64,000 bases of DNA from an uncultured Flavobacteriaceae bacterium (GCA_947494205.1 CANLUH010000016.1:1-64000); one strand, 5' to 3'. Shown: positions 25,594 to 35,078, numbered from the stretch's first letter. A program made the numbers and translations. Notes: a model not told the origin generated them from the letters alone.

Positions 25594-26151
25594 ATGAAAA
25601 AATCATTAGCACAAAGCAGTAAATTATTAGTAATTACAAGTGTTCTTTTTTCTTTCTTCATTTTTATTTCTTGTGATAAAGAAGAAGAACAACTAAATCC
25701 TGAAAATCAAAATTTAAGCGAATGGACAAAAAAGTTTTCTGAGCAAATGCATAATAATGATAATAATTCCTCTTTTAAAATGATGGATTGCGATTGTGAG
25801 TTTATCCTTCAAGCAGATGTAAATGGGAGTGGAACAATTAGTACATTAGATTTAGTTATGATACAAAGAATAATATTGTTTCTTGATTTTGATGGAGATG
25901 GTTGTATACAATTATTTAATGATCAGCACAATGGTTTTTCAGATGATGTTATGGGATGGTTTAATAATGGACAAGTAGTACCAACTGGGTTTCATGATTT
26001 CAATCTTAATGGTACTGTAAACTCTGGTGATATACAAGCAGCTTTTCAAATTGCCGACCAATTAGGTCGTATTACTGGTGATAATGCTTTGTGTACAGAT
26101 GACTTAGATTGTATACGTAAACAAATTTTAGGAGTTATTGCATGCGAATAA
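25594..26151 (+). CDS. Lipoprotein with dockerin-type calcium-binding repeats
   Basis: A 185-residue lipoprotein (FFIFISC, Cys27) with a short linker and then a dockerin type I-like region: DVNGSGTISTLDL (about residues 73-85), DFDGDGCIQ and DFNLNGTVNSGDI, each with Asp/Asn at calcium-ligand positions 1, 3, 5 and 12. Six Cys lie around the repeats. Dockerins normally dock enzymes to cohesins, but here no catalytic module or cohesin is attached, so it may be a calcium-binding surface module of unknown partner. A clean terminator follows. Confidence 0.8.
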   Translation: MKKSLAQSSKLLVITSVLFSFFIFISCDKEEEQLNPENQNLSEWTKKFSEQMHNNDNNSSFKMMDCDCEFILQADVNGSGTISTLDLVMIQRIILFLDFDGDGCIQLFNDQHNGFSDDVMGWFNNGQVVPTGFHDFNLNGTVNSGDIQAAFQIADQLGRITGDNALCTDDLDCIRKQILGVIACE

Positions 26152-26182
26152 ATAATATCTCTACAAAAACATAAAACTTCTT

Positions 26183-26210
26183 ACTCCTGTCTCGGCAGGA
26201 GTTTTTTTTT
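26183..26210 (+). terminator. Intrinsic terminator after the dockerin-like gene
   Basis: Stem ACTCCTG (26183-26189) with CAGGAGT (26196-26202), followed by nine T. Confidence 0.92.
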
Positions 26211-26510
26211 ATTAATACCTCCTTCCAAAAGAAGACAATTGTTATCATTAATTACTAATCTCTCTGCTTTATTCTCTAAAAAATACTGTTATTTAAATCG
26301 TAGTATCAAACATACTTACACACCTACTCTCTTCAAAATAAAAAATAGTAAGGTTTTACAAAAAACACACTAAACACCTATAAACAAAAGAATTAAACCA
26401 ACTTAAAAGTATAATTTATGTTCGAAATAATTAATATAAATCAATTTTAAAAATGTTAATATTTTGTTAATTTTTAGTACTATGCGTTACATAATACCTT
26501 TTTTTAGACA
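26211..26510. other. Intergenic region upstream of the DUF4870 gene
   Basis: About 300 AT-rich bases without an ORF, hairpin or repeat that I can support, ending in the promoter box at 26511. Confidence 0.6.
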
Positions 26511-26518
26511 TATATTTG
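26511..26518 (+). promoter_or_regulatory. Probable -7 box (TATATTTG) of the DUF4870 gene
   Basis: An exact TAnnTTTG match 27 bases before the ATG at 26546. A TTG codon inside it could be read as a start, but the promoter match makes 26546 the better choice. Confidence 0.65.
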
Positions 26519-26545
26519 CATAGGAAACTATTATATACTTTTAAA

Positions 26546-26992
26546 ATGACCAAAAATAATCACAACAATATTGCAACATTTATACACTTATCTACCTTTT
26601 CTAGATTTGTAGTTCCATTTGGAAATTTTATAGGCCCTCTTGTATTATGGTCTGTTAATAAGGATAAGTCTGAATTTATAGATGAACATGGTAAAGAGGC
26701 TATTAACTTTCAAATTAGCATTTTATTATATGCGTTAATAATAGGCTTATTAACGATTCCATTTTTTGCCTTTAGTTTATTTAATAATCTAGATTTTATG
26801 GATTTCAACTTTTTTGATAGTATCCATATTAACATAAACAAACCTTCTCCTCTATTTTACATTGGAGGCTCTTTAGGCTTTTTAGCGTTTATAGGTTTCA
26901 TTTTAGAAATCGTATTTATTATAACTGCTAGTATAAAAGCTAGAGACGGTATTTTTTACAAATACCCTTTAACTATTAGGTTTTTAAAGTAA
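26546..26992 (+). CDS. DUF4870 domain-containing membrane protein
   Basis: I start it at ATG 26546 (148 residues) because the in-frame TTG at 26516 lies in the promoter. DUF4870 hallmarks: ATFIHLSTFSRFVVPFGNFIGPLVLW, DEHGKEAINFQI and three or four membrane helices, ending with the basic KARDGIFYKYPLTIRFL. These proteins are small inner-membrane proteins of unknown role, often near PspC/GIN stress genes, as here. Confidence 0.9.
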   Translation: MTKNNHNNIATFIHLSTFSRFVVPFGNFIGPLVLWSVNKDKSEFIDEHGKEAINFQISILLYALIIGLLTIPFFAFSLFNNLDFMDFNFFDSIHININKPSPLFYIGGSLGFLAFIGFILEIVFIITASIKARDGIFYKYPLTIRFLK

Positions 26993-27021
26993 ACTATTTA
27001 AACACGAAATAATAAAAAATA

Positions 27022-27567
27022 ATGTCTAATATCACTCAAAAAATAAGCATTAAATATATTGGTATCTGCGTACTAGCTGTGCTTATATCTTTTGTTTTAC
27101 ATGAAGGCGCTCATTTTTTAATGGGGAAAGCATTGGGTTATGACATGTGGATGGATTTAAACTCTGCAGGCATTGTTGGCAAGGGAACTTTTAATACAGA
27201 ATGGGAAAGACATTTAGTTAGCGCAGCAGGACCAATCTTTACCATTATACAGAGTATTATTATTGTTTACTTACTACAAAAATCTAAAAATTTAATGTGG
27301 TACCCCTTTTTGTTTACTGCTCTACTCATGCGTTTTTTCGCTGCAGTAGTTAGTTATGTTGGTGAATCTAACGACGAAGCCAGAATTAGCGAATGGCTAG
27401 GCATAGGTAAAATGACACTTCCAATATTAGTTAGTGCTTTTTTAATTTACTTAACCGTAATGGTTACAAAGCGAAACAAAATATCATGGCAGTTTAATAT
27501 AGTAACCTTTGTTTTAATATCTATCAATATTACTGCATTGGTTTACATCAATCAATTTTATTTATAA
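27022..27567 (+). CDS. Membrane zinc metalloprotease-like protein (M50-like HEGAH)
   Basis: A 181-residue membrane protein with HExxH-type HEGAH in the first helix (VLISFVLHEGAHFLMG, about residues 20-35) and a SAAGPIFTI segment in the next, as in site-2-protease/M50-like folds. Four to five further hydrophobic stretches. It is shorter than canonical site-2 proteases and lacks a PDZ domain, so an M50-like putative protease is as far as the sequence goes. It is 29 bases after DUF4870 and probably co-transcribed. Confidence 0.7.
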   Translation: MSNITQKISIKYIGICVLAVLISFVLHEGAHFLMGKALGYDMWMDLNSAGIVGKGTFNTEWERHLVSAAGPIFTIIQSIIIVYLLQKSKNLMWYPFLFTALLMRFFAAVVSYVGESNDEARISEWLGIGKMTLPILVSAFLIYLTVMVTKRNKISWQFNIVTFVLISINITALVYINQFYL

Positions 27568-27570
27568 TAT

Positions 27571-27613
<43 letters not shown>

Positions 27614-27614
27614 A

Positions 27615-27650
27615 ATGAACAGTTTAAAATTTAATCTATTTAAAGTATGA
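27615..27650 (+). CDS. Possible 11-codon leader peptide coupled to padR
   Basis: ATG-to-TGA ORF MNSLKFNLFKV whose stop overlaps the padR start as ATGA. It begins 4 bases after the TCAA array. This could be translational coupling, or chance; too short to judge. Confidence 0.25.
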   Translation: MNSLKFNLFKV

Positions 27651-27991
27651 AAATAGAAAACACAAAAGCACAAATGCGAAAAGGTGTTTTAGAATATTGC
27701 ATTTTATCGGTTTTAAAAGATGATGATGCATATGTTGCCGAAATTTTGGGCACTCTAAAAGACGCCAAACTACTTGTTGTAGAGGGTACCATTTACCCGC
27801 TATTAACACGGTTAAAAAATGCAGGACTTCTTAATTATCGTTGGGAAGAGTCTACATCGGGACCACCAAGAAAATATTACGGATTAACCGAAACAGGAAA
27901 ATTATTTTTAAAAGAACTAACCACCACTTGGGACGAATTACAAAACGCAGTTAACATAGTAACAAGCTCAAAAACAACAAAAAATGAATAA
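27647..27991 (+). CDS. PadR family transcriptional regulator
   Basis: A 114-residue winged-helix regulator: MRKGVLEYCILSVLKDDDAYVAEIL, the VVEGTIYPLLTRLKNAGLL recognition region and the wing SGPPRKYYGLTETGK are the PadR signature. In Bacteroidota this regulator heads a conserved unit with a PspC-domain protein and GIN proteins, which it probably represses. It overlaps the pspC gene by 8 bases, so the two are translationally coupled. Confidence 0.95.
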   Translation: MKIENTKAQMRKGVLEYCILSVLKDDDAYVAEILGTLKDAKLLVVEGTIYPLLTRLKNAGLLNYRWEESTSGPPRKYYGLTETGKLFLKELTTTWDELQNAVNIVTSSKTTKNE

Positions 27992-29846
27992 AACAGTCAA
28001 CATAAATTTAGCAGGTATATTTTTTCATATAGATGAAGATGCGTACTCAAAATTACAACGCTATCTTGAGGCTATAAAACGTTCATTTACAGATTCGCAA
28101 GGGCGTTCGGAAATCATTTCGGATATAGAAGCCAGAATTGCAGAATTATTTACAGAGCGTGTTAAGCATGATAAGCAAGTAATTGGTATTAAGGAAGTGG
28201 ACGAGGTTATTACCATTATGGGACAACCCGAAGATTATTTAGTAGATGATGAAATTTTTGAAGATGAGCCTAGCACTAAACAAAGGAGACCGTCTTCTAA
28301 TCACAGAAAGTTTTTTAGAGATACAGATAACTCATACGTTGGTGGTGTATCGTCTGGTTTAGGACACTATTTTGGTATCGATGCGCTTTGGATTCGTATT
28401 GCATGGTTACTTTTAATATTTGGTGCTGGTACTGGTATTATTTTATATATCATATTATGGATTTTAATTCCTGAAGCGGTTTCTACTTCCGATAAAATTA
28501 CGATGACAGGAAAGCCTGTTAATATTAGTAATATCGAAAAAAAAATTCGTGACGGCTTTCAAAATGCGTCCGAAAATGTAGGGACACATTTAGATAAAGC
28601 AGGAAATAAAATTAAAGAAGGTATTGGTAATGCTAGCGATAGTATTTCCGAAGGTGTTAAAAATGTAGATTTTAACAAACAAGGTAACCGTATAAAATCG
28701 AGTTCTAAAACGTTTTTCGATACTATAGCAGATGTTATAATGTTCTTTTTAAAGTTATTTGCAAAGTTTATTGGTGTTATTTTAATTATCACTGGAGCAA
28801 GTACTATAATTGGTTTATTCGCAGGTTTTTTAACTTTAGGTTTAGTAGATTCTATACATTTTCCAGGAGTAGACTGGCTAGACATTGTAAACTCTACAGG
28901 AATACCTATTTGGGGAATGTCTATTATTCTATTCTTCTTTTTTGGAATCATGGCCTTTTTTGTACTGTATCTAGGCTTAAAAATTCTAATTAATAATTTA
29001 AAATCTATAGGTGTATTTGCAAAATCTGCATTGTTAGGTGTATGGTTAATTTGTTTAGTAAGCCTTATTGTTTTAGCAACTAAACATGGTATGTCTTACA
29101 AAGAAGAGGGCGCTTTTATAACAACACAGAAGTACGATACTATTAAAGCTAACGATACTTTAGTAATTACGATGAAAGGTAACGATTACTTTTCTGAAAG
29201 ATTTAGAAGAAGTTATGGGTACCGTCATGGTTTTAGTGAAAACGGAGACAGGGTAACGTACTCGCAAGACATTAGAATATCTATAAAATCTACAAGAGAT
29301 AGCGTTGCCAAAGTAAAAGTAACAAAAACGGCAAGGGGAAGCGATTACGAGGTAGCTAAAAACAGAGCTGAAGGTATTAGTTATGACTATACATTAACAG
29401 ATAATGTTTTAGAACTAAACAATTACTTTTTAATCTCTAATGACGAGCCCTTTAAAGATCAAGAAATAGTAATTACAGTATACCTACCAAATGGTGTTAC
29501 AATTTTCCCAGATAAAAGTGTACATCACTACCATATATATAGAGGATTACTATCTAAAGTTCAAGAAGGTTATTATTACAAATTAGATAACGACAGCTTA
29601 GATTGTATAAATTGCCCAGAAGAAGATATAGAGGATGAAGATGACGAATTTAAAGTAAGAGTAGATTTAAACGGTGACACTTCTAAATTGAAAATTAACG
29701 AGGATGGTTTAGAAGCAAAAACGGATAACTTAGAACTTACTATAGAAAATAACAGTGTAAAAGCTGAAGGTGAAAACGTAGATGTTAAAATAGATGACGA
29801 TGGTATAGAAATAACATCGAAAAAAGACAAAAAGAGTGACGAATAG
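27984..29846 (+). CDS. PspC domain-containing membrane protein
   Basis: A 620-residue protein. Residues 1-95 hold the Bacteroidota-specific leader (NLAGIFFHIDEDAYSKLQRY, then ISDIEARIAELF). The PspC domain follows at about 112-165 (KFFRDTDNSYVGGVSSGLGHYF, paired with an aromatic helix). An amphipathic segment and three more membrane helices come next, then a beta-rich, very acidic C-terminus (about 400-620) like the GIN/toast-rack folds. It likely senses membrane state. A 10-base-pair hairpin spans its stop codon. Confidence 0.9.
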   Translation: MNKTVNINLAGIFFHIDEDAYSKLQRYLEAIKRSFTDSQGRSEIISDIEARIAELFTERVKHDKQVIGIKEVDEVITIMGQPEDYLVDDEIFEDEPSTKQRRPSSNHRKFFRDTDNSYVGGVSSGLGHYFGIDALWIRIAWLLLIFGAGTGIILYIILWILIPEAVSTSDKITMTGKPVNISNIEKKIRDGFQNASENVGTHLDKAGNKIKEGIGNASDSISEGVKNVDFNKQGNRIKSSSKTFFDTIADVIMFFLKLFAKFIGVILIITGASTIIGLFAGFLTLGLVDSIHFPGVDWLDIVNSTGIPIWGMSIILFFFFGIMAFFVLYLGLKILINNLKSIGVFAKSALLGVWLICLVSLIVLATKHGMSYKEEGAFITTQKYDTIKANDTLVITMKGNDYFSERFRRSYGYRHGFSENGDRVTYSQDIRISIKSTRDSVAKVKVTKTARGSDYEVAKNRAEGISYDYTLTDNVLELNNYFLISNDEPFKDQEIVITVYLPNGVTIFPDKSVHHYHIYRGLLSKVQEGYYYKLDNDSLDCINCPEEDIEDEDDEFKVRVDLNGDTSKLKINEDGLEAKTDNLELTIENNSVKAEGENVDVKIDDDGIEITSKKDKKSDE

Positions 29847-29855
29847 TCACTCTTT
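29831..29855 (+). terminator. Hairpin across the pspC stop codon
   Basis: AAAGAGTGAC (29831-29840) pairs perfectly with GTCACTCTTT (29846-29855), loop GAATA. The T-run after it is short, so it may be only a weak terminator or an mRNA-stabilising hairpin between pspC and the next gene. Confidence 0.55.
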
Positions 29856-29890
29856 AATTTAAAATCAATCAAAAAATCAAATCAATCAAA

Positions 29891-30679
29891 ATGAAACCAA
29901 CCCAATCCATTGTCTTTTTATTATCTATTTTAACTCTAGGTTTTTCTACTATAACTTATGGACAAGTTGCGAAAGATTCAGAATTATTTAAAGCGTTAAA
30001 AACTAACGATAGTTTATTATTTAATGTAGGGTTTAATACCTGCGACATTAGCCAGTTTGAAACGTTTATTGCAGACGATTTAGAATTTTATCATGATAAT
30101 TCGGGAGTTTCTAACTCTAAAGAAGCCTTTATGCAATCCATGAAAAATGGTATTTGCTCTCCTAACAATACTGTAACTGTACGTAGAACATTAGTACCAG
30201 AAAGTTTAACTGTATTCCCGCTATATGATAATGGTACATTATATGGTGCTATACAAACTGGAGAACATACATTTGATGAGCTCGCTAAAGATGGTAATAA
30301 ATCGCAAGGCAGTCTTGCTAAATTCACCCACCTTTGGATAAAAGAAAACGAAAACTGGAAAATTAAACGTGTATTAAGTTACGACCATAAAGCGCAGCTT
30401 AATACAGAAGAAACTACAGTTATTATTAAAGATTTAAACCGTTATACTGGTGTCTACAATTCTAATAAAAAACAGAATGTTACCATTCGTTTAAAAGCAG
30501 ATAAGCTAGAAATAGATATTGGTAAAAAACAAGCCATATTACATGCAAAATCTAAAACCGAATTTTTTATAGAAGAAGCTCCTGTTACTTTCGAATTCGT
30601 TTCGAACGCAGAAGGCAGTATAGAAAAGTTTCTAGTTAAAGAAAATGGTAAAGTTGTAGACGAAGCCATAAAGCAGTAA
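29891..30679 (+). CDS. DUF4440-like (NTF2-fold) secreted protein
   Basis: A 262-residue protein with a signal peptide (IVFLLSILTLGFSTITYGQ, cleaved near 25). Residues about 35-160 form a SnoaL/DUF4440-type NTF2 fold (FIADDLEFYHDNSGVSNSKEAF, then FTHLWIKENENWKIKRVLSYDH). The remaining 95 residues are an extra beta domain. Function unknown; NTF2-like domains bind small ligands. It lies 44 bases after pspC, preceded by a TCAA-rich stretch, within the padR-pspC-GIN unit. Confidence 0.82.
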   Translation: MKPTQSIVFLLSILTLGFSTITYGQVAKDSELFKALKTNDSLLFNVGFNTCDISQFETFIADDLEFYHDNSGVSNSKEAFMQSMKNGICSPNNTVTVRRTLVPESLTVFPLYDNGTLYGAIQTGEHTFDELAKDGNKSQGSLAKFTHLWIKENENWKIKRVLSYDHKAQLNTEETTVIIKDLNRYTGVYNSNKKQNVTIRLKADKLEIDIGKKQAILHAKSKTEFFIEEAPVTFEFVSNAEGSIEKFLVKENGKVVDEAIKQ

Positions 30680-30827
30680 AATATTAATCCATAACAACCA
30701 AAAACAATGATAGTTCTAGTTAAATTTATCATCACAATAATTACGGCAATACTATTATAATCAACCAAAAAACTAATAGTTAATAAACCATTTTAAGCTT
30801 TTAATTAAGTTTGGGATGGTTTTTGTT

Positions 30828-30835
30828 TATATTTG
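30828..30835 (+). promoter_or_regulatory. Probable -7 box (TATATTTG) of the GIN gene
   Basis: Exact TAnnTTTG match 24 bases before the ATG at 30860, with TTTG at 30810-30813 upstream, somewhat close for a -33 element. It overlaps the alternative TTG start at 30833, which I therefore reject. Confidence 0.6.
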
Positions 30836-30859
30836 TTTGTAATAAAATTAAACCCAAAA

Positions 30860-31690
30860 ATGAATAAAAAATTAACGCTTTTCCTACTTACTATTCTAAT
30901 ATCCTTTAGCAGTTTTTCGCAAAAAAAACCAAAAATAAAAGGGAGTAGAAATGTTACTAACGTCATTACAGAAATAGATACTTTTAATCGTATTGTTATT
31001 GGAGAATCTTTCGAAATTAAATTAACTCAAGGTTTAACACCTTCTGTAGAAATTAATGCCGATGATAATTTACATGACGTTATTGAATTTGCAGTGCAAG
31101 ATGGTAGTTTAAAATTTAGCACCTCTAAGCGTATTGCTGCACACAAAAAACTAGAAATTATTGTTACTGCTCCAGAATCTTTAAATACTATAGAATTAAA
31201 AGATGATGCAGAAATTAGTGACCTCAGCACTATTAAAGTTGACGATTTAACATTAATAACTAAGGGATCATCTAAAGCACTTTTAACATTACGTGCTAAC
31301 TTATTTAAGTTAGTAAGTGGTGACAAGGCCGATTCTAAATTAAATATAACGGCAGACAATGCTACTTTAGAATTAAGCGAGAACAGTGATACTGAAGCTT
31401 TAATAAACGCACCTAAAGTTGAGATTGATATGTATCAAAATACATTTGCTAAAATTGAAGGTGATACAGATGAACTAGAATTACGTCTAGACAATGCTTC
31501 AAAATTTAAAGGAAGTAAATTAACTGCTAAGAATTGTTTACTTACTATTGAAACTAAAGCAAATGCTGAAATTGAAGTGACTAAATCATTAACTATTGAA
31601 GCTTCTGGTTCTACAGAGACTGCTATTTACGGAAGTCCAGAAATAGAGTTAAAATCATTTCAAGACAAAGCTGTTTTAAGAAAGAAATAA
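30860..31690 (+). CDS. GIN domain (DUF2807) secreted protein
   Basis: Started at ATG 30860 (276 residues), giving a clean signal peptide (KLTLFLLTILISFSSFSQ). The mature protein is a head-GIN-type right-handed beta-helix: FNRIVIGESFEIKLTQG at the start, then repeated short strands (LNTIELKDDAEI, LTLITKGSSKALL). GIN proteins are exported adhesin- or envelope-type proteins that accompany PspC-domain proteins. Own promoter, so it can be expressed separately from the padR operon. Ends before a convergent terminator. Confidence 0.9.
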   Translation: MNKKLTLFLLTILISFSSFSQKKPKIKGSRNVTNVITEIDTFNRIVIGESFEIKLTQGLTPSVEINADDNLHDVIEFAVQDGSLKFSTSKRIAAHKKLEIIVTAPESLNTIELKDDAEISDLSTIKVDDLTLITKGSSKALLTLRANLFKLVSGDKADSKLNITADNATLELSENSDTEALINAPKVEIDMYQNTFAKIEGDTDELELRLDNASKFKGSKLTAKNCLLTIETKANAEIEVTKSLTIEASGSTETAIYGSPEIELKSFQDKAVLRKK

Positions 31691-31725
31691 GTCTTTATTA
31701 TACAAAGACCAATACTTTATAATTT

Positions 31726-31763
31726 AATACCATTTAAAAGGTTTGTGCTTTTTAAATGGTATT
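31726..31763. terminator. Bidirectional terminator between GIN gene and histidine kinase
   Basis: AATACCATTTAAAA (31726-31739) pairs with TTTTAAATGGTATT (31750-31763). The right arm overlaps the stop codon of the minus-strand kinase. Confidence 0.8.
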
Positions 31764-33972
31764 ATTGTTTTATAGCGTTTGCCAAAGTTGTATATAACTT
31801 TTCTATTTCTATAGGTTTTAATAAAATACCATCAAACAAATTAAGTCCTTCCTTGTTTTCATTTGTCATAACATCTGCGGTAACAGCAAATACAGGTGTT
31901 TTACTATTAAAATTCTTTTCAGTTTTTATTAAGTGAGTAGCGTCTAAGCCATTCATTTCTGGCATATGTATATCCATTAAAATAAAATCGTAGTGTTTTT
32001 GCTTTGCAAACTTAAAAGCTTCTTTACCATTCACAACATGATCTGTTATCACGCCCCAATTAGACAATAGCTTTTTAATAAGCATAGAGTTTATAGGTGT
32101 ATCTTCTGCTAATAACACAAGTTTACCTTTTAACTCATTGTAACTGTTACTGCTTTTTATAGTAACACTTTTCACTTTTTCTAATTCTACAATAAAATAA
32201 AACTCAGACCCTTTATGTTCTTTACTTTTTACTTTTATATCACTACCATGCAATTTAACCAAGCGCTTTACAATAGCTAATCCTAAACCTGTTCCTCCTT
32301 GCTTACGCGTCATTATTGGTTTTACTTGCGTGAAACTTTCAAAAATCTCGGTAATATCTTTTTCTAAAATACCTTCTCCGGTATCTTTTACACTTAACTT
32401 AATAACATCGTGTGTTCTTTTTTCTTCTAATAATTCTGCACTAATAGTTACGCCACCTTTATCTGTAAACTTAATAGCATTATTTATTAAGTTACTCAGT
32501 ATTTGAGTCATCTTAGTCTCATCTATAAGGTAATTTTGTGCTTTAGAAATATCATTTTCTAACACAATGTCTAACCCCTTATTGTGCGCTACATTTAAGT
32601 GTAAGTTTAAAATTTTATCGCATAGATTATAAAAATTTGAATTATCTGGTTCTAGTTTAGACTTTCTAGAATCTAGTTTTGTAAAGTCTAATATATCGTT
32701 AACAATATTAATTAAATTGTTAGATGCAAATTGAAGACTTTGTAATAGTTCTTTATTCTCCCCAGTTACTTTTTTCTCTAGAATAGAAACAATAGTTGTA
32801 ATAGCATTAAGCGGTGTTCTTATCTCATGACTCATTATAGATAAAAACTGTTGTTTTAATTGAACTGTACGTTGCTCTTCTTTATTTTTTTTATCTATAC
32901 TTTTTTGTTTTACACGCTGTAACTCTGCTTCATTTTCTAATTTATTCATTTTGTTAATTAAGTCGTAATCTTCCATCACCTTAAGTGTTTGGGCATTAAT
33001 TACTGACTCTTTCTCAGATAAATAAATCTCTAGATAGTCTAAGGCTTTTTCTATGTTTTTGTTCTGTTTGTATATTAAATATAGAATATGATAATTTTTA
33101 ATTTTTATCATAGACATATTATGTGTGCGGCTTAACTCTAAAGATTCTTCTAAAACAGCAATTGCTTCCTCTAATGCACCTAATTTAAAATAAAGCACTC
33201 CTAGTTTATGAAGCCCCATTGCTGTTCCTAAATATTCAACTGTATCCTTATGGATATCTATAGCTGTTAAAAAATCTGATTTCGCACTTTCATAATCCTC
33301 TTTATAATAGAATACTTTACCTCTACCATAAATAGCAAAACCTAATCCTCTAATATCATTTGTTAATCTTTTCTTGCTAATAGAATGCTCAATAATTTGC
33401 ATTGCAAATAGAGGCTTTTTCTTTTTTAACATTAACCCCGAGAGATTATTACAAACGTTTGTTTCTAAGTTAAGGTCTGGTATTTTTCTAGCAATCTTTA
33501 TAGAGCTTTTATAAGATTTAAAAGCATTATCATGATCACCCATATACTCGTAAATGGTTCCTATAGCTTTTTCTACTTTAGATTGGTTGTGTAAGTCGTT
33601 ATACTTTCTATAGATTCTAAGAGATTCTAAAAGGTATTTTAGTCCAGTATGATAATTATTAGTTTTATAGTGTATACTCCCAATACTGTAGTTAGCATCA
33701 GCGATGCCTTGCTCATCATTTACTGGCTTAAAATAGGTTATAGCTTCTTTAGAGTAATTTTTCGATAGTTCGAAATCACTAATAATCATGTGATATAGCG
33801 CTAACTGATTTAAGCTTCTACCAATGTATGTTTTATTGGCAATAGCTTTACTCATTTTAAGCGCTCTATTTGCTGTTTTTATACTATTATATATGTTACT
33901 GGTTCGTTCAGAATAGGCATCTTCTAACAGTAATTTAATAGTATCTATATCTTGTAGGTTACGTATAGTCAT
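31762..33972 (-). CDS. TPR-containing hybrid sensor histidine kinase
   Basis: A 736-residue cytoplasmic hybrid kinase. Residues about 20-325 are tetratricopeptide repeats (for example GIADANYSIGSIHYKTNNYH). A coiled coil at about 330-370 leads to HisKA with H382 in MSHEIRTPLNA. The HATPase domain covers about 485-600 (LINNAIKFTD, DTGEGI, GGTGLGLAIV), and a receiver at about 620-735 has the phospho-acceptor D667 in LMDIHMPEMNG. No membrane helix or signal peptide is seen, which is unusual for this TPR class where an N-terminal signal and a helix after the TPRs are common; the start could lie further upstream. No response-regulator gene adjoins. Confidence 0.92.
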   Translation of the reverse strand: MTIRNLQDIDTIKLLLEDAYSERTSNIYNSIKTANRALKMSKAIANKTYIGRSLNQLALYHMIISDFELSKNYSKEAITYFKPVNDEQGIADANYSIGSIHYKTNNYHTGLKYLLESLRIYRKYNDLHNQSKVEKAIGTIYEYMGDHDNAFKSYKSSIKIARKIPDLNLETNVCNNLSGLMLKKKKPLFAMQIIEHSISKKRLTNDIRGLGFAIYGRGKVFYYKEDYESAKSDFLTAIDIHKDTVEYLGTAMGLHKLGVLYFKLGALEEAIAVLEESLELSRTHNMSMIKIKNYHILYLIYKQNKNIEKALDYLEIYLSEKESVINAQTLKVMEDYDLINKMNKLENEAELQRVKQKSIDKKNKEEQRTVQLKQQFLSIMSHEIRTPLNAITTIVSILEKKVTGENKELLQSLQFASNNLINIVNDILDFTKLDSRKSKLEPDNSNFYNLCDKILNLHLNVAHNKGLDIVLENDISKAQNYLIDETKMTQILSNLINNAIKFTDKGGVTISAELLEEKRTHDVIKLSVKDTGEGILEKDITEIFESFTQVKPIMTRKQGGTGLGLAIVKRLVKLHGSDIKVKSKEHKGSEFYFIVELEKVKSVTIKSSNSYNELKGKLVLLAEDTPINSMLIKKLLSNWGVITDHVVNGKEAFKFAKQKHYDFILMDIHMPEMNGLDATHLIKTEKNFNSKTPVFAVTADVMTNENKEGLNLFDGILLKPIEIEKLYTTLANAIKQ

Positions 33973-34045
33973 TAGGGCTAACTAATTTATAATGTGCAAA
34001 ATAATGATTTCTAAGTAATGATTTTAGGTTTTTATATTAAAAACA

Positions 34046-34076
34046 AAAAAACCGAAGCGTTAAACTTCGGTTTTTT
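34046..34076. terminator. Terminator downstream of trxB
   Basis: AAAAAACCGAAG (34046-34057) pairs with CTTCGGTTTTTT (34065-34076); T-runs on both strands. It ends the minus-strand trxB transcript, separating it from the kinase gene. Confidence 0.9.
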
Positions 34077-34096
34077 CAATAATTATATTTTTTATT

Positions 34097-35059
34097 CTAA
34101 GCTTCTACTGGCGCTTCTTTTGCTGCTAAATAACGTTCTGCATCTAAGGCTGCCATACACCCTGTTCCTGCTGCTGTAACAGCTTGACGGTATACATGAT
34201 CTGCAGCATCTCCACTTACAAAAACACCTTCTATATTTGTTTTAGATGTTCCCGGTACATTAATAATGTATCCTGTTTCATCTAAATCTAAATACCCTTT
34301 AAAGATGTCTGTATTTGGTTTATGTCCAATAGCTACAAAGAATCCTGTTGCTGGAATATCGTGTGTTTCTTGTGTTTGGTTATTTTTAACCTTTACACCT
34401 GTAACAACTTGTCCGTCTCCTAATACTTCTTCAGTTTCGGTATTGTATAAAATGTCTATGTTTTCTGTATTTTTTACTCTGCTAGCCATAATTTTAGATG
34501 CTCTAAACTCATCTCGTCTAACTAACATAGTTACTTTAGTACATAATTTAGATAAATAGTGTGCTTCTTCGCATGCACTATCTCCTGCTCCTACAATAAC
34601 TACTTCTTGATTTCTGTAAAAGAAACCATCACAAACTGCACATGCAGAAACGCCTCCACCTAATTTTAAATATTTTTGTTCAGAATCTAATCCTAAATAT
34701 TTAGCAGATGCTCCTGTAGATATAATAACTGTATCACAGTGAATTTCTTTTGTTTCGTTTACCCATACTTTATGTACATCTCCTGTAAAATCTACTTTAG
34801 TAATCCAACCATCACGTACATCTGTTTCAAAACGCTCTGCTTGCGCTTGTAACTCCATCATCATTGCTGGTCCTGTGATTCCTTCTGGATATCCTGGGAA
34901 ATTTTCAACTTCATTAGTAGTTGTTAATTGTCCGCCTGGCTGAGTTCCTTGATATAACACAGGTTTCATATTAGCTCTAGCGGCATAAATAGCTGCAGTA
35001 TATCCTGCGGGTCCAGATCCTATTATAAGGCATTTTACTTTTTCTATTGTATCAGACAT
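34097..35059 (-). CDS. trxB: Thioredoxin-disulfide reductase
   Basis: A 320-residue flavoprotein that uses NADPH to reduce thioredoxin. FAD-binding GSGPAG at 14-19, redox pair CAVCDG (C140, C143), NADPH site VGAGDSA near 156-162, and the C-terminal FAD block EGVFVSGDAAD. Length and all motifs are canonical. It has its own -7 box and terminator and is a single-gene unit. Confidence 0.97.
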   Translation of the reverse strand: MSDTIEKVKCLIIGSGPAGYTAAIYAARANMKPVLYQGTQPGGQLTTTNEVENFPGYPEGITGPAMMMELQAQAERFETDVRDGWITKVDFTGDVHKVWVNETKEIHCDTVIISTGASAKYLGLDSEQKYLKLGGGVSACAVCDGFFYRNQEVVIVGAGDSACEEAHYLSKLCTKVTMLVRRDEFRASKIMASRVKNTENIDILYNTETEEVLGDGQVVTGVKVKNNQTQETHDIPATGFFVAIGHKPNTDIFKGYLDLDETGYIINVPGTSKTNIEGVFVSGDAADHVYRQAVTAAGTGCMAALDAERYLAAKEAPVEA

Positions 35060-35078
35060 AATTATTTATTTAATACAA

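Noticed and set aside
26516-26545. TTG start of the DUF4870 gene
   Set aside because: It lies inside the TATATTTG promoter box; ATG 26546 fits the family start.
30707-30760. 17-codon hydrophobic ORF (MIVLVKFIITIITAILL)
   Set aside because: Too short to support from sequence alone; kept only as a remark under the micro-ORF finding.
30833-30859. TTG start of the GIN gene
   Set aside because: It overlaps the TATATTTG box, and the signal peptide begins properly at ATG 30860.
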